A stretch of 64,000 nt of DNA from Draconibacterium sediminis. Its GTDB lineage: Bacteria; Bacteroidota; Bacteroidia; Bacteroidales; Prolixibacteraceae. Numbering within the stretch: position 1 is the stretch's first letter; the number at the start of each line of letters is the position of its first letter. Under the pieces are notes generated by a model. The model was not told the origin of the DNA. It made no database searches and was given only the letters and a program-made list of their open reading frames with translations. The DNA is taken from the NCBI RefSeq assembly GCF_000949475.1, contig NZ_JRHC01000001.1, forward strand, positions 1,426,001 through 1,490,000, in the 5' to 3' direction. Made by a program: the position numbers and the translations under genes. This document shows, one piece after another, positions 1 through 9,088 of the stretch.

Positions 1-390
1 TTTTATGATACCGAGCAGGAAGAGTGGCTTTTTGTTGCTAGCTGGCGACGTCCGAAAACAAGTACCTATTTAACCAGTATGTATTCGTTCTTAGAAAACT
101 TCGATACCAAAACCGGACCGATTGAACGTATGGCTTACTACAATAACCAGTGGGTTTACGATACAAACGGTACATGGCACGAAGTTACCAAAGCAAAGTT
201 TACTGCTGATGCTACAGCACGCGATGAAGCACGCCTGGACTATGCCGGAGGTTACATTAGCGGCGACAATGGTTTTTATTTAAAAAACTGCGGATTTTTC
301 AATGAAACTTCTGTGGTTGATACCAACCACGAGCGCCCGGTTTTGGGAGTGGCTCCAACAATCGACTTTAGCACTTTGCCACAGGAATAA
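1..390 (+). CDS. DUF3472-type protein, C-terminal part (5' end outside window)
   Basis: The frame is open from base 1 to the TAA at 388-390, giving about 129 residues with no start in view, so only the C-terminus is present. The visible part resembles the end of DUF3472 proteins: a WLFVASWRRPKT stretch, SFLENF with GPIERMAYYNNQW, then AKFTADATARDEAR and FYLKNCGFFNE. These proteins are usually secreted and often sit near polysaccharide-degradation genes in Bacteroidota; their activity is unknown to me. A terminator hairpin follows at once. The family assignment comes from memory of the motif order, with no search behind it. Confidence 0.7.
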   Translation, partial: FYDTEQEEWLFVASWRRPKTSTYLTSMYSFLENFDTKTGPIERMAYYNNQWVYDTNGTWHEVTKAKFTADATARDEARLDYAGGYISGDNGFYLKNCGFFNETSVVDTNHERPVLGVAPTIDFSTLPQE

Positions 391-436
391 TTCAATTGGA
401 ATATTTCGGGAGTTAGCCCGGAAGTTTAAAACGAAG

Positions 437-486
437 AAATCACCAAAAGACAATTTATTTCAATTGTCTTCTGGTGATTTTTTTAT
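437..486. terminator. Bidirectional intrinsic terminator
   Basis: A long stem (AAATCACCA and AAGACAATT on the left, with complementary AATTGTCTT and TGGTGATTT on the right, loop near 455-460) is flanked by A and T runs. It lies between the ends of two convergent genes and can serve both. Confidence 0.85.
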
Positions 487-488
487 GC

Positions 489-1583
489 TTAATTAGCAGT
501 TAAACTGCTTACTACCTTTTTCATTTCTTCAAATTGTTGCTCAATGCTTTGCAACAATTTGTATTGGGCATGTGTACGCACAAGGTTATGTTTCGGACTT
601 TTTATTTTGTAATAATTATCGCCGTCAATGTAATCCATTAAAAAGCGCAGTACCTGCTCGTAGGTGATGTATTTAGCCGAAAACGCCAGATAATCAAGCT
701 CCGGTTTTGTTAAAAATGAGCTGGTTTCTTTAAGATAACCCTGGGCATAAGCCGTAAAAGTTTCCATATTCATCGAAACGTTTTCAAGATTCTCGTCGTC
801 TTCCAAGCCGGTGTTGGTATACGAACGGATCGCATCGCCAAAGTCGTTTAGGGCGGTGCTGCTCAATACCGTGTCGAGGTCGATCACACATAACACATCG
901 CCTTTGTCATCAAAAAGAATGTTGTTGATTTTGGTGTCATTATGCGTTACGCGTGCCGGAATTGTTCCGTCTTCAACCAACTTCCAGAAGTTGAGCATTT
1001 CTTCTTTGCGGCTTTCAATCCAGCTGATTTCCTCCTGTACTTCGGCTTTTCGTTGTACCGGATCTTCGGCAAGCACTTTGTCCCACTGCTCAAAACGATA
1101 GCGGATGTTGTGGAAACCGGGCAGGATATCAGCCAGTGTTCCTTTAAAATCAGAAGTCATCGCCTGAAATTTGCCAATTCCCCGTCCTCCGGCGTAAGCC
1201 AGTTCCGGAGTGTCAGCTTTTTCGTAAGTAACACTACCTTTAATAAAATAGCACATGGCCCAGAATTCACCTTCTTCATCCTGGTAATAAAGTGCGTTGT
1301 TTTTACTTTTTGTGACGGTCATAGCTTCGCGCATCGGGTCGCCGCCGTTGCTTTTAATCTTCTCTTTTAAATGAAGCGTTACGCGCTCGATGTTGTCCAT
1401 CATTGCCGGAACGTCGGTAAAAATCGATTTGTTTTTACGTTGCAACAGATAGTCGGGGGTGTCTTCTTCAACGGTTTTTAAATAATAAGTGTCGTTAATA
1501 AAGCCCTCGCCAAGAGGTTTTATCGACTCGATTTCTCCTTCGATTTGAAAATTTGCTGCGATTTGTTTTAGATCAGCGTTCAT
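489..1583 (-). CDS. APH-fold sugar kinase, probable anomeric N-acetylhexosamine kinase
   Basis: A 364-residue protein of the aminoglycoside phosphotransferase fold. The catalytic loop is at residues 214-221 (H214-N215-D216, then TKINN) and the metal-binding DLD at 235-237. The N-terminal GEGFINDTYYL segment fits the nucleotide loop of N-acetylhexosamine 1-kinases (NahK type) and of the MurNAc/GlcNAc anomeric kinase AmgK. The start is 1 bp beyond the stop of the phosphohexomutase gene, and a nucleotidyltransferase lies further upstream, so the set could phosphorylate a hexosamine at C1 and activate it as a nucleotide sugar. Substrate is inferred from context only; a maltokinase-like or other role is not excluded. 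Confidence 0.7.
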   Translation of the reverse strand: MNADLKQIAANFQIEGEIESIKPLGEGFINDTYYLKTVEEDTPDYLLQRKNKSIFTDVPAMMDNIERVTLHLKEKIKSNGGDPMREAMTVTKSKNNALYYQDEEGEFWAMCYFIKGSVTYEKADTPELAYAGGRGIGKFQAMTSDFKGTLADILPGFHNIRYRFEQWDKVLAEDPVQRKAEVQEEISWIESRKEEMLNFWKLVEDGTIPARVTHNDTKINNILFDDKGDVLCVIDLDTVLSSTALNDFGDAIRSYTNTGLEDDENLENVSMNMETFTAYAQGYLKETSSFLTKPELDYLAFSAKYITYEQVLRFLMDYIDGDNYYKIKSPKHNLVRTHAQYKLLQSIEQQFEEMKKVVSSLTAN

Positions 1584-1584
1584 A

Positions 1585-2961
1585 TTAATTGGTTTTAGTG
1601 ATTGAACGAATTTTACTGTTTATCTCTTTAGCCTTGTCAAGCGATGTACTTTCAATATAAATCCTGACAATTGGCTCGGTGTTCGATTTGCGCATGTGTG
1701 CCCAACCATCTTCGAAATAAAGTTTTAAGCCATCAATTTCATTTGTTTTACATTCCGGAAATGATGCTTTAACGTCCTGCAATAATTGGTTCAAATCAAC
1801 ATTTTCATCAAACTCAATTTTGTCTTTCAACATTTCGTAACTGGGGTATTGCGCCCGAATTTCTGATGCACTTTTTTTCGACTTTGCCAGTTGCGTAAGA
1901 AACAATGCGATGCCTACCAAAGCATCGCGGCCATAATGAAGTTCGGGATAGATCACGCCTCCGTTTCCTTCGCCACCAATTACTGCGTTCACTTTTTTCA
2001 TTTGCTCCACAACATTTACTTCGCCAACTGCCGACTCGTAAAACTGAACATTGTGTTTTTTGGCAATGTCTTTTAACGCGTTGGTCGACGAAAGGTTAGC
2101 TGCAATTGTTCCGGGTGTGTTCGCCAAAATGTAATCGGAGATCGATACCAAAGTATATTCCTCGCCAAAGGCTTTTCCGTGTTCGTCAACCAGTGCCAGT
2201 CTGTCCACATCGGGATCGACAGCAATTCCAAGGTCTAAATTATGTTCGCTAACAGTTTTACACAGCTCGGTTAAGTTTTCTTCCAGCGGTTCGGCAACTC
2301 TCGAGAAAAGGCCATGTGGTTCGGCAAAAATTTCAACCACATCATTCACGCCCAAAGCTTTTAACAATTTTGGAATTGACGGATTACCAACCGAGTTTAC
2401 AGTGTCGATAGCTACTTTTAGTTGTGCTTCTTTTATCGCTTCTTTATCTACCAATGGCAGGCTCAAAATGCTTTCGATGTGCTTGTCGATGTACGATTCA
2501 TTTGTAATGTAGCTCCCAATGTGTTGTGCTTCTACAAATTCGAAGGTGGCTTTTTGTGCCTGTTTCAGAATTTCTTCACCATCAGCCTGCGAAATAAATT
2601 CGCCTTTGCGGTTCAGTAGTTTTAGGGCGTTCCAATTGCCGGGATTGTGGCTGGCGGTGATAATTATTCCTCCGTGTGCATTTTCCATCGGGATGGCAAT
2701 TTCCACGGTTGGGGTTGGTGCCAGTCCCAAATCAATTACATCGATTCCGAGGCTGTTTAATGTGCCAACAATCAAATTCAGAACCATCTGCCCCGAAACG
2801 CGTGCATCGCGACCAATAACTACTGTTGGTTTCTCTGCTGTTTGTTTTATCCAGGTTCCGTATGCACCCGCAAATTTTAGTACATCAAAAGGGGAGAGCG
2901 ACTCTCCGGGCTGCCCGCCAATTGTTCCGCGGATTCCTGATATTGAACTTATTAATGTCAT
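1585..2961 (-). CDS. glmM: Phosphohexomutase, phosphoglucosamine mutase type
   Basis: A 458-residue alpha-D-phosphohexomutase, expected to interconvert 6-phospho and 1-phospho hexosamines for UDP-GlcNAc synthesis. The phosphoserine loop TASHNPGNW has the active Ser at residue 104; the Mg loop is DPDVDR, the sugar-specificity loop GEGNGGV, and the C-terminal phosphate site RKSNTEP. The N-terminal SGIRGTIGG is typical of the Bacteroidota GlmM-like group. It is cotranscribed with the downstream kinase (1-bp gap). Specificity for glucosamine over glucose or mannose cannot be proved from sequence. Confidence 0.8.
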   Translation of the reverse strand: MTLISSISGIRGTIGGQPGESLSPFDVLKFAGAYGTWIKQTAEKPTVVIGRDARVSGQMVLNLIVGTLNSLGIDVIDLGLAPTPTVEIAIPMENAHGGIIITASHNPGNWNALKLLNRKGEFISQADGEEILKQAQKATFEFVEAQHIGSYITNESYIDKHIESILSLPLVDKEAIKEAQLKVAIDTVNSVGNPSIPKLLKALGVNDVVEIFAEPHGLFSRVAEPLEENLTELCKTVSEHNLDLGIAVDPDVDRLALVDEHGKAFGEEYTLVSISDYILANTPGTIAANLSSTNALKDIAKKHNVQFYESAVGEVNVVEQMKKVNAVIGGEGNGGVIYPELHYGRDALVGIALFLTQLAKSKKSASEIRAQYPSYEMLKDKIEFDENVDLNQLLQDVKASFPECKTNEIDGLKLYFEDGWAHMRKSNTEPIVRIYIESTSLDKAKEINSKIRSITKTN

Positions 2962-3132
2962 TTTATTAATTTTTTATTTAGATTTTTTTAATTCTGGATC
3001 ATAAAAGCAAATGGGTACTTCCACTACTTTTGCGATGGTCTGTTTTGTTTAGGATCCCAGCTTCTAAAAGCTGGAATCGATACATGGTTTCCCATAAAAC
3101 TCCTGGCTGGTAGCTTAATTCGTTGGCAAGCT

Positions 3133-4035
3133 TTAGTTTTGCCAGAGTTTAGCAGGATAAACATTTTTTTCGATCAGATTATTGATCGCTTCAACCGCTT
3201 TCGCTTTGTCTTCGCTGTAAGTAACTCCAAACCATTGCGCATCCGACTTCAACACTTTAAACTGCGTAACTTCACTTTTGATAATTTCCGAAACTACAAA
3301 TGGTATGTAAAACTCGGACTTAAGTTCTTCGCCTCGTTCATCCAGAAAGGCGATAAACTGTGCTTCCAGGTGATTAAAAAGCTGTGGTGTAAATCCCCAG
3401 AAATTCATCGAAACGGTTGTATCAGCTGCAAGCGAAATCCACTGTTCATTTTCCTTGTAGGCAATACCGTTTTTTGTTTGCTCAATGTGTGTGCGTTCAT
3501 TTACCTCTTTCAGAAAACCGTTTTTATCGGTTGAACAAACACCTCTTGAAACGTAACCGTTTTCCGAGATTGTATTTTTTAAGTTGTAACCTATCATGCA
3601 GTTTTGTTCGTCGGTGGCTTCGGTGGCAAGAAAATCGGCCATTGTTTTAAAGGCACCGGCTCCGTAATAATCATCGGCATTAATAACCGCGAACGGTTCG
3701 TTAATGCAGTTTTTTGCCATTAATATGGCGTGACCCGTTCCCCATGGTTTTTCTCTTTCCGGATTGTACTTTGAATTCTGCGGGACTTTATCAATCTCCT
3801 GAGTTACATACTCTACTTCAATTCTTCCCGCAATTTTTGAATTAAAGAGTGCTTTAAATTCCTGCTCAAAACTTTCCCGAATAACAAAGACTATCTTGCC
3901 AAATCCGGCTTCAATAGCATCGTAAATCGAGTAGTCGATAATCGTTTCGTTCGATGGGCCAATCGGATCCATCTGTTTTAATCCTCCGTATCGGCTTCCC
4001 ATTCCGGCCGCTAACACTAATAATGTAGGTTTCAT
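3133..4035 (-). CDS. Sugar-1-phosphate nucleotidyltransferase
   Basis: About 300 residues of the NTP_transferase Rossmann family. The N-terminal LAAGMGSRYGGLKQMDPIG is the nucleotide-binding loop and INADDYYG holds the metal-binding Asp. I chose the ATG at 4035, where the conserved region begins (MKPTLLVLAAG); ATGs at 4056 and 4071 would add 7 or 12 unconserved residues. It lies 171 bp upstream of the mutase gene and in the same direction, so the three genes may form one operon for activated sugar synthesis or salvage. It is not a GlmU fusion because the acyltransferase domain is missing. The nucleotide and sugar are unknown; a MurU-like uridylyltransferase role beside the anomeric kinase is attractive but inferred. 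Confidence 0.75.
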   Translation of the reverse strand: MKPTLLVLAAGMGSRYGGLKQMDPIGPSNETIIDYSIYDAIEAGFGKIVFVIRESFEQEFKALFNSKIAGRIEVEYVTQEIDKVPQNSKYNPEREKPWGTGHAILMAKNCINEPFAVINADDYYGAGAFKTMADFLATEATDEQNCMIGYNLKNTISENGYVSRGVCSTDKNGFLKEVNERTHIEQTKNGIAYKENEQWISLAADTTVSMNFWGFTPQLFNHLEAQFIAFLDERGEELKSEFYIPFVVSEIIKSEVTQFKVLKSDAQWFGVTYSEDKAKAVEAINNLIEKNVYPAKLWQN

Positions 4036-4379
4036 TTCAATATGTTTTTCTTTCATTTTTGTTGTAATCATTGCTGTTTTATCAGCCTTAAATTTTTTCG
4101 TTTGATACCTGATTTCATCATATCTGTATCTTTTTATAAAGAAAACATATTAAAAATATTAAAAAGATGATATTTTAAAGGAAATAAAATTAATAATTAA
4201 ATTTCTTGCGAGTTTGGGAAATAGTTAAGTTTCCTGTAAGTGTTTGTTTAGAGCATATTTATATACAATCTGTATGGGTTTCGTTCCATCAGATTCGTTA
4301 TTAAAGTGGCTTTTTTGTTTCCGCCCTAAACTTTCCCAATAAAATTGTGTTTGTGAAATATGAAATAAAAAATGCAGAA
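4036..4379. promoter_or_regulatory. Divergent intergenic region
   Basis: This 344-bp gap separates two divergently transcribed genes and must contain promoters for both. It is very A+T rich, especially 4110-4205. I found no clear TAnnTTTG element with a well-spaced TTTG partner on either strand, so no promoter is placed. No RNA or convincing extra ORF was seen. Confidence 0.4.
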
Positions 4380-4742
4380 ATGAGCAACGAATACGAAGAA
4401 ACCAGAAGAAGCTTTCTAACAAAATTGGGCTTAACCCTTGGAGCCGGTGTTGTGGCAGGAGAGAAACTATCAGCAAAAGTATTGAACGATAAAACTGAAT
4501 TTCCGTTGGAAGCCGATCAGCAAAAATTAATGGACCGTTACGAAGACTGGATGGATGAATTTATCCCGGTAATTAAAGCATTTCGTGCCGATCCAAACGA
4601 TAAAGAAGCCGGTCGACGTATTGCAGAACTGTCGGAAGAAGCAGAAGGCTGGCGCGAGCAACTTACCGTTTTTATGAAAGACGATAACTTTGCGCGTTAC
4701 TACATGACGGCTACCGAACGTATGACGAAAGAAATTTACTAA
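4380..4742 (+). CDS. Small twin-arginine-signal protein of unknown function
   Basis: About 120 residues from the ATG at 4380; an upstream in-frame start at 4347 would put 11 extra residues before a signal that normally sits close to the N-terminus. TRRSFLTKLGLTLGAGVVAG is a twin-arginine-like signal with a hydrophobic stretch, so export by Tat or membrane anchoring is likely. The mature part is acidic and helical, with DRYEDWMDEFIPVIKAFRADP and a C-terminal YYMTATERMTKEIY, and has no cysteine. I do not recognise the family. It is followed by a strong terminator and appears monocistronic. Confidence 0.6.
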   Translation: MSNEYEETRRSFLTKLGLTLGAGVVAGEKLSAKVLNDKTEFPLEADQQKLMDRYEDWMDEFIPVIKAFRADPNDKEAGRRIAELSEEAEGWREQLTVFMKDDNFARYYMTATERMTKEIY

Positions 4743-4769
4743 GGACACACTTTATTTACATAGTTGCAG

Positions 4770-4800
4770 GCTTTTCATCGATTGATGGAAAGCTTTTTTT
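4770..4800 (+). terminator. Intrinsic terminator
   Basis: Ten-base stem GCTTTTCATC / GATGGAAAGC with a 4-base loop and seven T residues, 27 bp after the stop of the small twin-arginine protein. Confidence 0.85.
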
Positions 4801-4852
4801 ATGCCAACTGAAATAAATCCCTAATTTCGCGTTCTACCTAAAATAGTGTGTT

Positions 4853-5641
4853 ATGAGATACTTACTTGCTTTACTCATCTTTCTTCCGTCGTTGGTTTTT
4901 GCACAAACAAACCAAACCGATGCCAATGGTTTGCGCCAGGGGTTTTGGCAAAAAAAACAAGACAACGGGCGTTTGTTGTACGAAGGACATTTTAAGGATG
5001 ACAAACCGGTAGGAGAGTGGAAACGCTACCATCCCGGGGGGCAGGTTAAAGCACTTATCGAGTATAAAGGCGATACGGCCTACACGCAATTGTTTGATGT
5101 TTGGCGAAAGAAAGTGGCCGAAGGAAACTACGTAAATCAGCAAAAGGAAGGTGTCTGGAAAATTTACAAGAATGAACAGCTTACTGCCGACGAAGAATAT
5201 AAACTTGGTTTGAAATATGGTAAATCGCATAAGTATTACGATACCGGCGAAGTAATGGAAGAAAAAGAGTGGGTAAACAATCAGGAAGACGGCGATTATC
5301 AGATTTTTTATAAAAGTGGCGAACCCTACATGCAGTGCAAAATGAAACTGGGAATGCGGCATGGTTTGTTTTTAGTGAGTTACGAAAACGGTCGTCAGGA
5401 AATGGTTGCCGAATACCGTAATAACCTCCGCCACGGCGAATGGAAGTACTTCGATAAAGAAGGTAACCTGCAGTACACTCTTTATTACGATAACGGGCAA
5501 ATTCTGAATCCGGCTGTTCGCGACAGTGTCGATAACCTAAAAATGAAAGATCTGGAAAAAAACAAAGGTTCTATCCCCGATCCGGAAAAGTTTTTGCAAG
5601 ACCCGTCGGAATATATGATGCGCGATCAGCGGCAGCGATAA
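4853..5641 (+). CDS. Secreted MORN-repeat protein
   Basis: A 262-residue protein with a Sec signal peptide ending near FAQ (residues 1-18), then repeated G-x-W/Y units such as GLRQGFWQKK, YEGHFKDDKPVGEWKRYHP, EGVWKIYKNEQ, DGDYQIFYKSGE and RHGEWKYFDKEGNLQ. This is the MORN_2 / YwqK-like pattern common in exported Bacteroidota proteins. The acidic C-terminal 40 residues have no repeats. No enzymatic motif is visible; the role is unknown, perhaps envelope-associated. Confidence 0.75.
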   Translation: MRYLLALLIFLPSLVFAQTNQTDANGLRQGFWQKKQDNGRLLYEGHFKDDKPVGEWKRYHPGGQVKALIEYKGDTAYTQLFDVWRKKVAEGNYVNQQKEGVWKIYKNEQLTADEEYKLGLKYGKSHKYYDTGEVMEEKEWVNNQEDGDYQIFYKSGEPYMQCKMKLGMRHGLFLVSYENGRQEMVAEYRNNLRHGEWKYFDKEGNLQYTLYYDNGQILNPAVRDSVDNLKMKDLEKNKGSIPDPEKFLQDPSEYMMRDQRQR

Positions 5642-5784
5642 AACTGTTTTCCCTTCAAGGTAAAAAGCTATTTATTCATTAACTTGGCTTTTTTATTGGT
5701 AAGGTGTAAGAGAAACTTTTGATGGCGTCGTTTTGGGAGCTAAGCAAACTTCTCGTTGCACAAAGAATAGAACATTTTATAAGA

Positions 5785-7422
5785 ATGAGGTATATAATTT
5801 TACTCCTTGGCACGCTGTTAATGGGTTTGCAACAAGTTAGTGCGCAGAATTATTTCTGGATCGGTTTTACCGATAAAAATAATTCGGAGTATTCGCTTGA
5901 CAATCCTGAACTATATCTTTCAGAGCGCGCTATACAGCGCCGTTTCAATCAAAATATTGCTATCGATTCATTAGACCTTCCGGTAAATCAGAATTATATC
6001 GACTCGGTGCTCACGCTCGATGTGGAGTTGGTGCACACTTCAAAATGGTTAAATGGTATTACCGTGCGCTGCGATTCGGCAACTTTGGCCGACAGCCTTG
6101 GGTACTGGAGTTTTATCCGGGAGGTTCAGCTAACGAAACCCGATTTAAGTACCAAAAGTACATTTAATAAGTTTGCAGATGAAAGTTCGATTGATGCAGC
6201 ACCCATCGATACTTCGTTGTATGGAAGTTCGGTGTATCAGGTCGGATTAATGGAAGGACAGTTGTTGCACAATGAAAACTTTCGCGGACAGGGAATGCAA
6301 ATTGCCGTGTTGGATGCCGGCTTTTATAAAGTTGATGAGTTGCCGGCTTTCGACAGCCTGTGGGTGAATAACCAGATTTTGGGAACAAAGGATTTTGTAA
6401 ATCCCGCCGTTGATTTTTATGCTACCAATTACCACGGTATGAGTGTACTCTCCTGCATGGGAGGAAATATTCCCGGAGAACTAATCGGCACTGCACCCAA
6501 AGCTTCATATTGGTTATTGCGTTCGGAAGACAACGATTCTGAATACATTGTTGAAGAAGACAACTGGGTGGCAGCAGCCGAATTTGCCGACAGCGTTGGA
6601 GTTGATATTATTAATTCCTCGCTGGGGTATACCGAATTTCAGGATGCCTCAACCAACCATACTTATGCCGATATGGACGGAAAAACAACACGTGTAACAC
6701 GCGGGGCTAATATTGCAGCTTCCCGGGGTATACTGGTGTTTTCAAGTGCCGGTAACGAGCGGAATAATTCCTGGTTTCGTATTGTGGCACCATCCGACGG
6801 AACAAATGTAATTGGTGTAGGTGCGGTGGATATGAATTTTGAACCGGCCTATTTCTCATCTGCCGGTCCGGCTGTTGATGGGGCTTTAAAACCAAATGTG
6901 TCGGCAATGGGCTACCAAACGGTCTTGCAACGATCTAACGGAACAGTTGGAATGGCCAATGGAACCTCATTTTCGTCGCCGGTATTGGCAGGAATGGCAG
7001 CCTCGCTGTGGCAGGCCTATTCTGAAAAAACGGCTGAAGAAATAAAGGATGCTCTGGAGAAAAGCGGGCACCTGTATTCAACACCCGATTCGTTGCAGGG
7101 TTACGGTGTGCCCAATATGCGGGAAGCCACTTCCTTGCTGAATCCTCTGTCGGTGGAAGTTCCTTCAGAATATAAAACGTGGATTGTCTTCCCAAATCCT
7201 GTGCAAGACCGGATTGAACTGCAGGCTACAACAAGCCAACAGGCAGACAACCTCGATATAAAACTTTATGCGCTGGATGGGCGGGTGGTAAAAAGCTGGC
7301 AAGTTCCGGTTTCTCCTACCGTTACGCTGAATGATCTGGGAACAACAGAGCCGGGGATTTTTCTGCTTGTTCTAAAAACAAAAAATAGTATTGAAACCTT
7401 TAAAATCAATAAAATCAGGTAA
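5785..7422 (+). CDS. Secreted S8 subtilisin-like protease with type IX sorting domain
   Basis: I start at the ATG at 5785, which begins a clean signal peptide (MRYIILLLGTLLMG, ending VSAQ); the upstream in-frame ATG at 5719 adds 22 non-signal residues. In this 545-residue form the catalytic triad is Asp177 (AVLDAGF), His217 (NYHGMSVLS) and Ser395 (NGTSFSSPVLAG), and the oxyanion Asn is probably in SSAGNERNNS. The last 80 residues form a type A T9SS sorting domain (VFPNPVQDRIEL to FKINKIR). It should be exported through the T9SS and anchored or released outside. xseA follows 2 bp after the stop, an unrelated but apparently cotranscribed neighbour. Confidence 0.9.
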   Translation: MRYIILLLGTLLMGLQQVSAQNYFWIGFTDKNNSEYSLDNPELYLSERAIQRRFNQNIAIDSLDLPVNQNYIDSVLTLDVELVHTSKWLNGITVRCDSATLADSLGYWSFIREVQLTKPDLSTKSTFNKFADESSIDAAPIDTSLYGSSVYQVGLMEGQLLHNENFRGQGMQIAVLDAGFYKVDELPAFDSLWVNNQILGTKDFVNPAVDFYATNYHGMSVLSCMGGNIPGELIGTAPKASYWLLRSEDNDSEYIVEEDNWVAAAEFADSVGVDIINSSLGYTEFQDASTNHTYADMDGKTTRVTRGANIAASRGILVFSSAGNERNNSWFRIVAPSDGTNVIGVGAVDMNFEPAYFSSAGPAVDGALKPNVSAMGYQTVLQRSNGTVGMANGTSFSSPVLAGMAASLWQAYSEKTAEEIKDALEKSGHLYSTPDSLQGYGVPNMREATSLLNPLSVEVPSEYKTWIVFPNPVQDRIELQATTSQQADNLDIKLYALDGRVVKSWQVPVSPTVTLNDLGTTEPGIFLLVLKTKNSIETFKINKIR

Positions 7423-7424
7423 CA

Positions 7425-8855
7425 ATGAACCAGCAACTCACCCTTTCTCAATTAAACGGATTAATTAAAGATGCATTGCTTGATGCATTTCCGGGAACGG
7501 TGTGGGTAGTTGCCGAGGTGAGCGAGTTAAAGCATAACCGAAGCGGCCATTGTTACCTGGAGTTGATTGAAAAGGAAGGAAACACGATAACGGCGCGTTC
7601 GCGGGCTACAATTTGGTCGTACACTTACCGCATGTTGAAGCCGTATTTCGAAACCACTACCGGGCAGCTTTTTACCGAGGGTATAAAAGTGTTGGTTCAG
7701 GCAACGGTTGAATATCATCCGGCGTATGGTTTGAGTTTGAATATTAAAGACATCGACCCCACTTACACGGTTGGCGACATGGCCATGCAACGAAAGGAAA
7801 TTATAAATCGATTGAAGGCCGAAGGTGTTTTTGATATGAACAAGGAACTGGCACTGCCGCTGGTGCCACAAAAAATCGCTGTTATTTCGTCGGCAACGGC
7901 TGCGGGTTATCAGGATTTTATGAACCAGCTGGAAAACAACGAATACGGTTTTAAATTCTACACCAAATTGTTCGAGGCCTATATGCAGGGCGCGGAAACG
8001 GTGCCGTCAATTATTCGTGCGCTGGATCGGATTTTTGCGCACGACGATTTTTTCGATGCGGTGGCTATCATCCGTGGTGGAGGGGCAACTGCTGATCTGA
8101 GTAGTTTTGATGATTACGACCTGGCCATGAATATTACCCAGTTTTCGCTGCCGGTAATTACCGGAATTGGCCACGAAAAGGATGATACCATTATCGACCT
8201 TGTGGCGCATACCCGCATGAAAACGCCAACAGCGGTGGCCGAATTTTTTGTAAGTGGGGTTGAGCGCTACTACGAACGTTTACTCGAACTGGAAAATGGC
8301 ATTGTGCAGCTAACCCGCGAAACTTTGGATACGCAGCAGGAAAAGCTGGAACGAGTAGCCGAAGGTTTAAAATATTCAGTAGCCGATTTTATTAACGACA
8401 GGCAGCGAGAGTTAAGCAAACGAGGCAACGAACTGCAGCAAAATGTGAGTCTGTTTTCGTTTAAAAAGCACAACGAGCTGACAGAACTGAGACATCATCT
8501 GGATTCCGGACTTTCGGTGTGGTTTGTGGAGACGAAAAATAATATCGGCAAAACGCAACGAATCCTGAGGAGGCTTGTTGGAGAGGCAGTGTTTAAGGCG
8601 GATGCAAAATTGAATCATCAGCAGGATATGTTATCCGGACGTGTACGAAATGTGCTTGCAAAAGAGCGTGATCGTATTCTGATAAACGAAAATTCAGTAC
8701 GTTTATTGAATCCTGAGAATGTATTGAAAAGAGGATTTACACTAACTTTGAAAGAAGGTAAAATAATAAAATCGAGCAAAGATGTGGCAGTTGGAGAAGA
8801 ACTGGAAACACGTTTTGCCGATGGAAAAGTAACGAGCAAAATCACAAAAAAATAA
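7425..8855 (+). CDS. xseA: Exodeoxyribonuclease VII large subunit
   Basis: A 476-residue protein matching the usual XseA length. The N-terminal OB fold includes LNGLIKDALLDAFPGTVWVVAEVSEL (residues about 8-33), followed by the nuclease core with ALPLVPQKIAVISSATAAGYQDF, IIRGGGATADLSSFDDYDLA and ITGIGHEKDDTIID, a long coiled-coil region (about 290-400), and the C-terminal NPENVLKRGFTL motif. With XseB it degrades single-stranded DNA in the cytoplasm. The small-subunit gene begins 4 bp downstream. Confidence 0.95.
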   Translation: MNQQLTLSQLNGLIKDALLDAFPGTVWVVAEVSELKHNRSGHCYLELIEKEGNTITARSRATIWSYTYRMLKPYFETTTGQLFTEGIKVLVQATVEYHPAYGLSLNIKDIDPTYTVGDMAMQRKEIINRLKAEGVFDMNKELALPLVPQKIAVISSATAAGYQDFMNQLENNEYGFKFYTKLFEAYMQGAETVPSIIRALDRIFAHDDFFDAVAIIRGGGATADLSSFDDYDLAMNITQFSLPVITGIGHEKDDTIIDLVAHTRMKTPTAVAEFFVSGVERYYERLLELENGIVQLTRETLDTQQEKLERVAEGLKYSVADFINDRQRELSKRGNELQQNVSLFSFKKHNELTELRHHLDSGLSVWFVETKNNIGKTQRILRRLVGEAVFKADAKLNHQQDMLSGRVRNVLAKERDRILINENSVRLLNPENVLKRGFTLTLKEGKIIKSSKDVAVGEELETRFADGKVTSKITKK

Positions 8856-8859
8856 GATA

Positions 8860-9060
8860 ATGGCAACTAAAAAGATTTCATACAGCGAGGCGATGGCCGA
8901 GATAGAAGAAATTCTTGAAAAAATAGAAAACGAAGAGCTGGATGTGGATGAACTGGCCGAAAAAGTAAAACGCGTGTCGGTGTTGCTAAAAACCTGCAAA
9001 GACAAACTGACCAAAACAAACGAGCAGGTGGAGCAGATTTTAAAAGAAATGGAAGACTAA
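8860..9060 (+). CDS. xseB: Exodeoxyribonuclease VII small subunit
   Basis: A 66-residue helical, acidic protein with the XseB pattern SYSEAMAEIEEILEKIENEELDVDELAEKV and a C-terminal helix ending QILKEMED. It binds the coiled coil of XseA. The small size, composition and position directly behind xseA agree. Confidence 0.93.
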   Translation: MATKKISYSEAMAEIEEILEKIENEELDVDELAEKVKRVSVLLKTCKDKLTKTNEQVEQILKEMED

Positions 9061-9088
9061 CGATAGAAGAAATAGAAAACTAAATACT

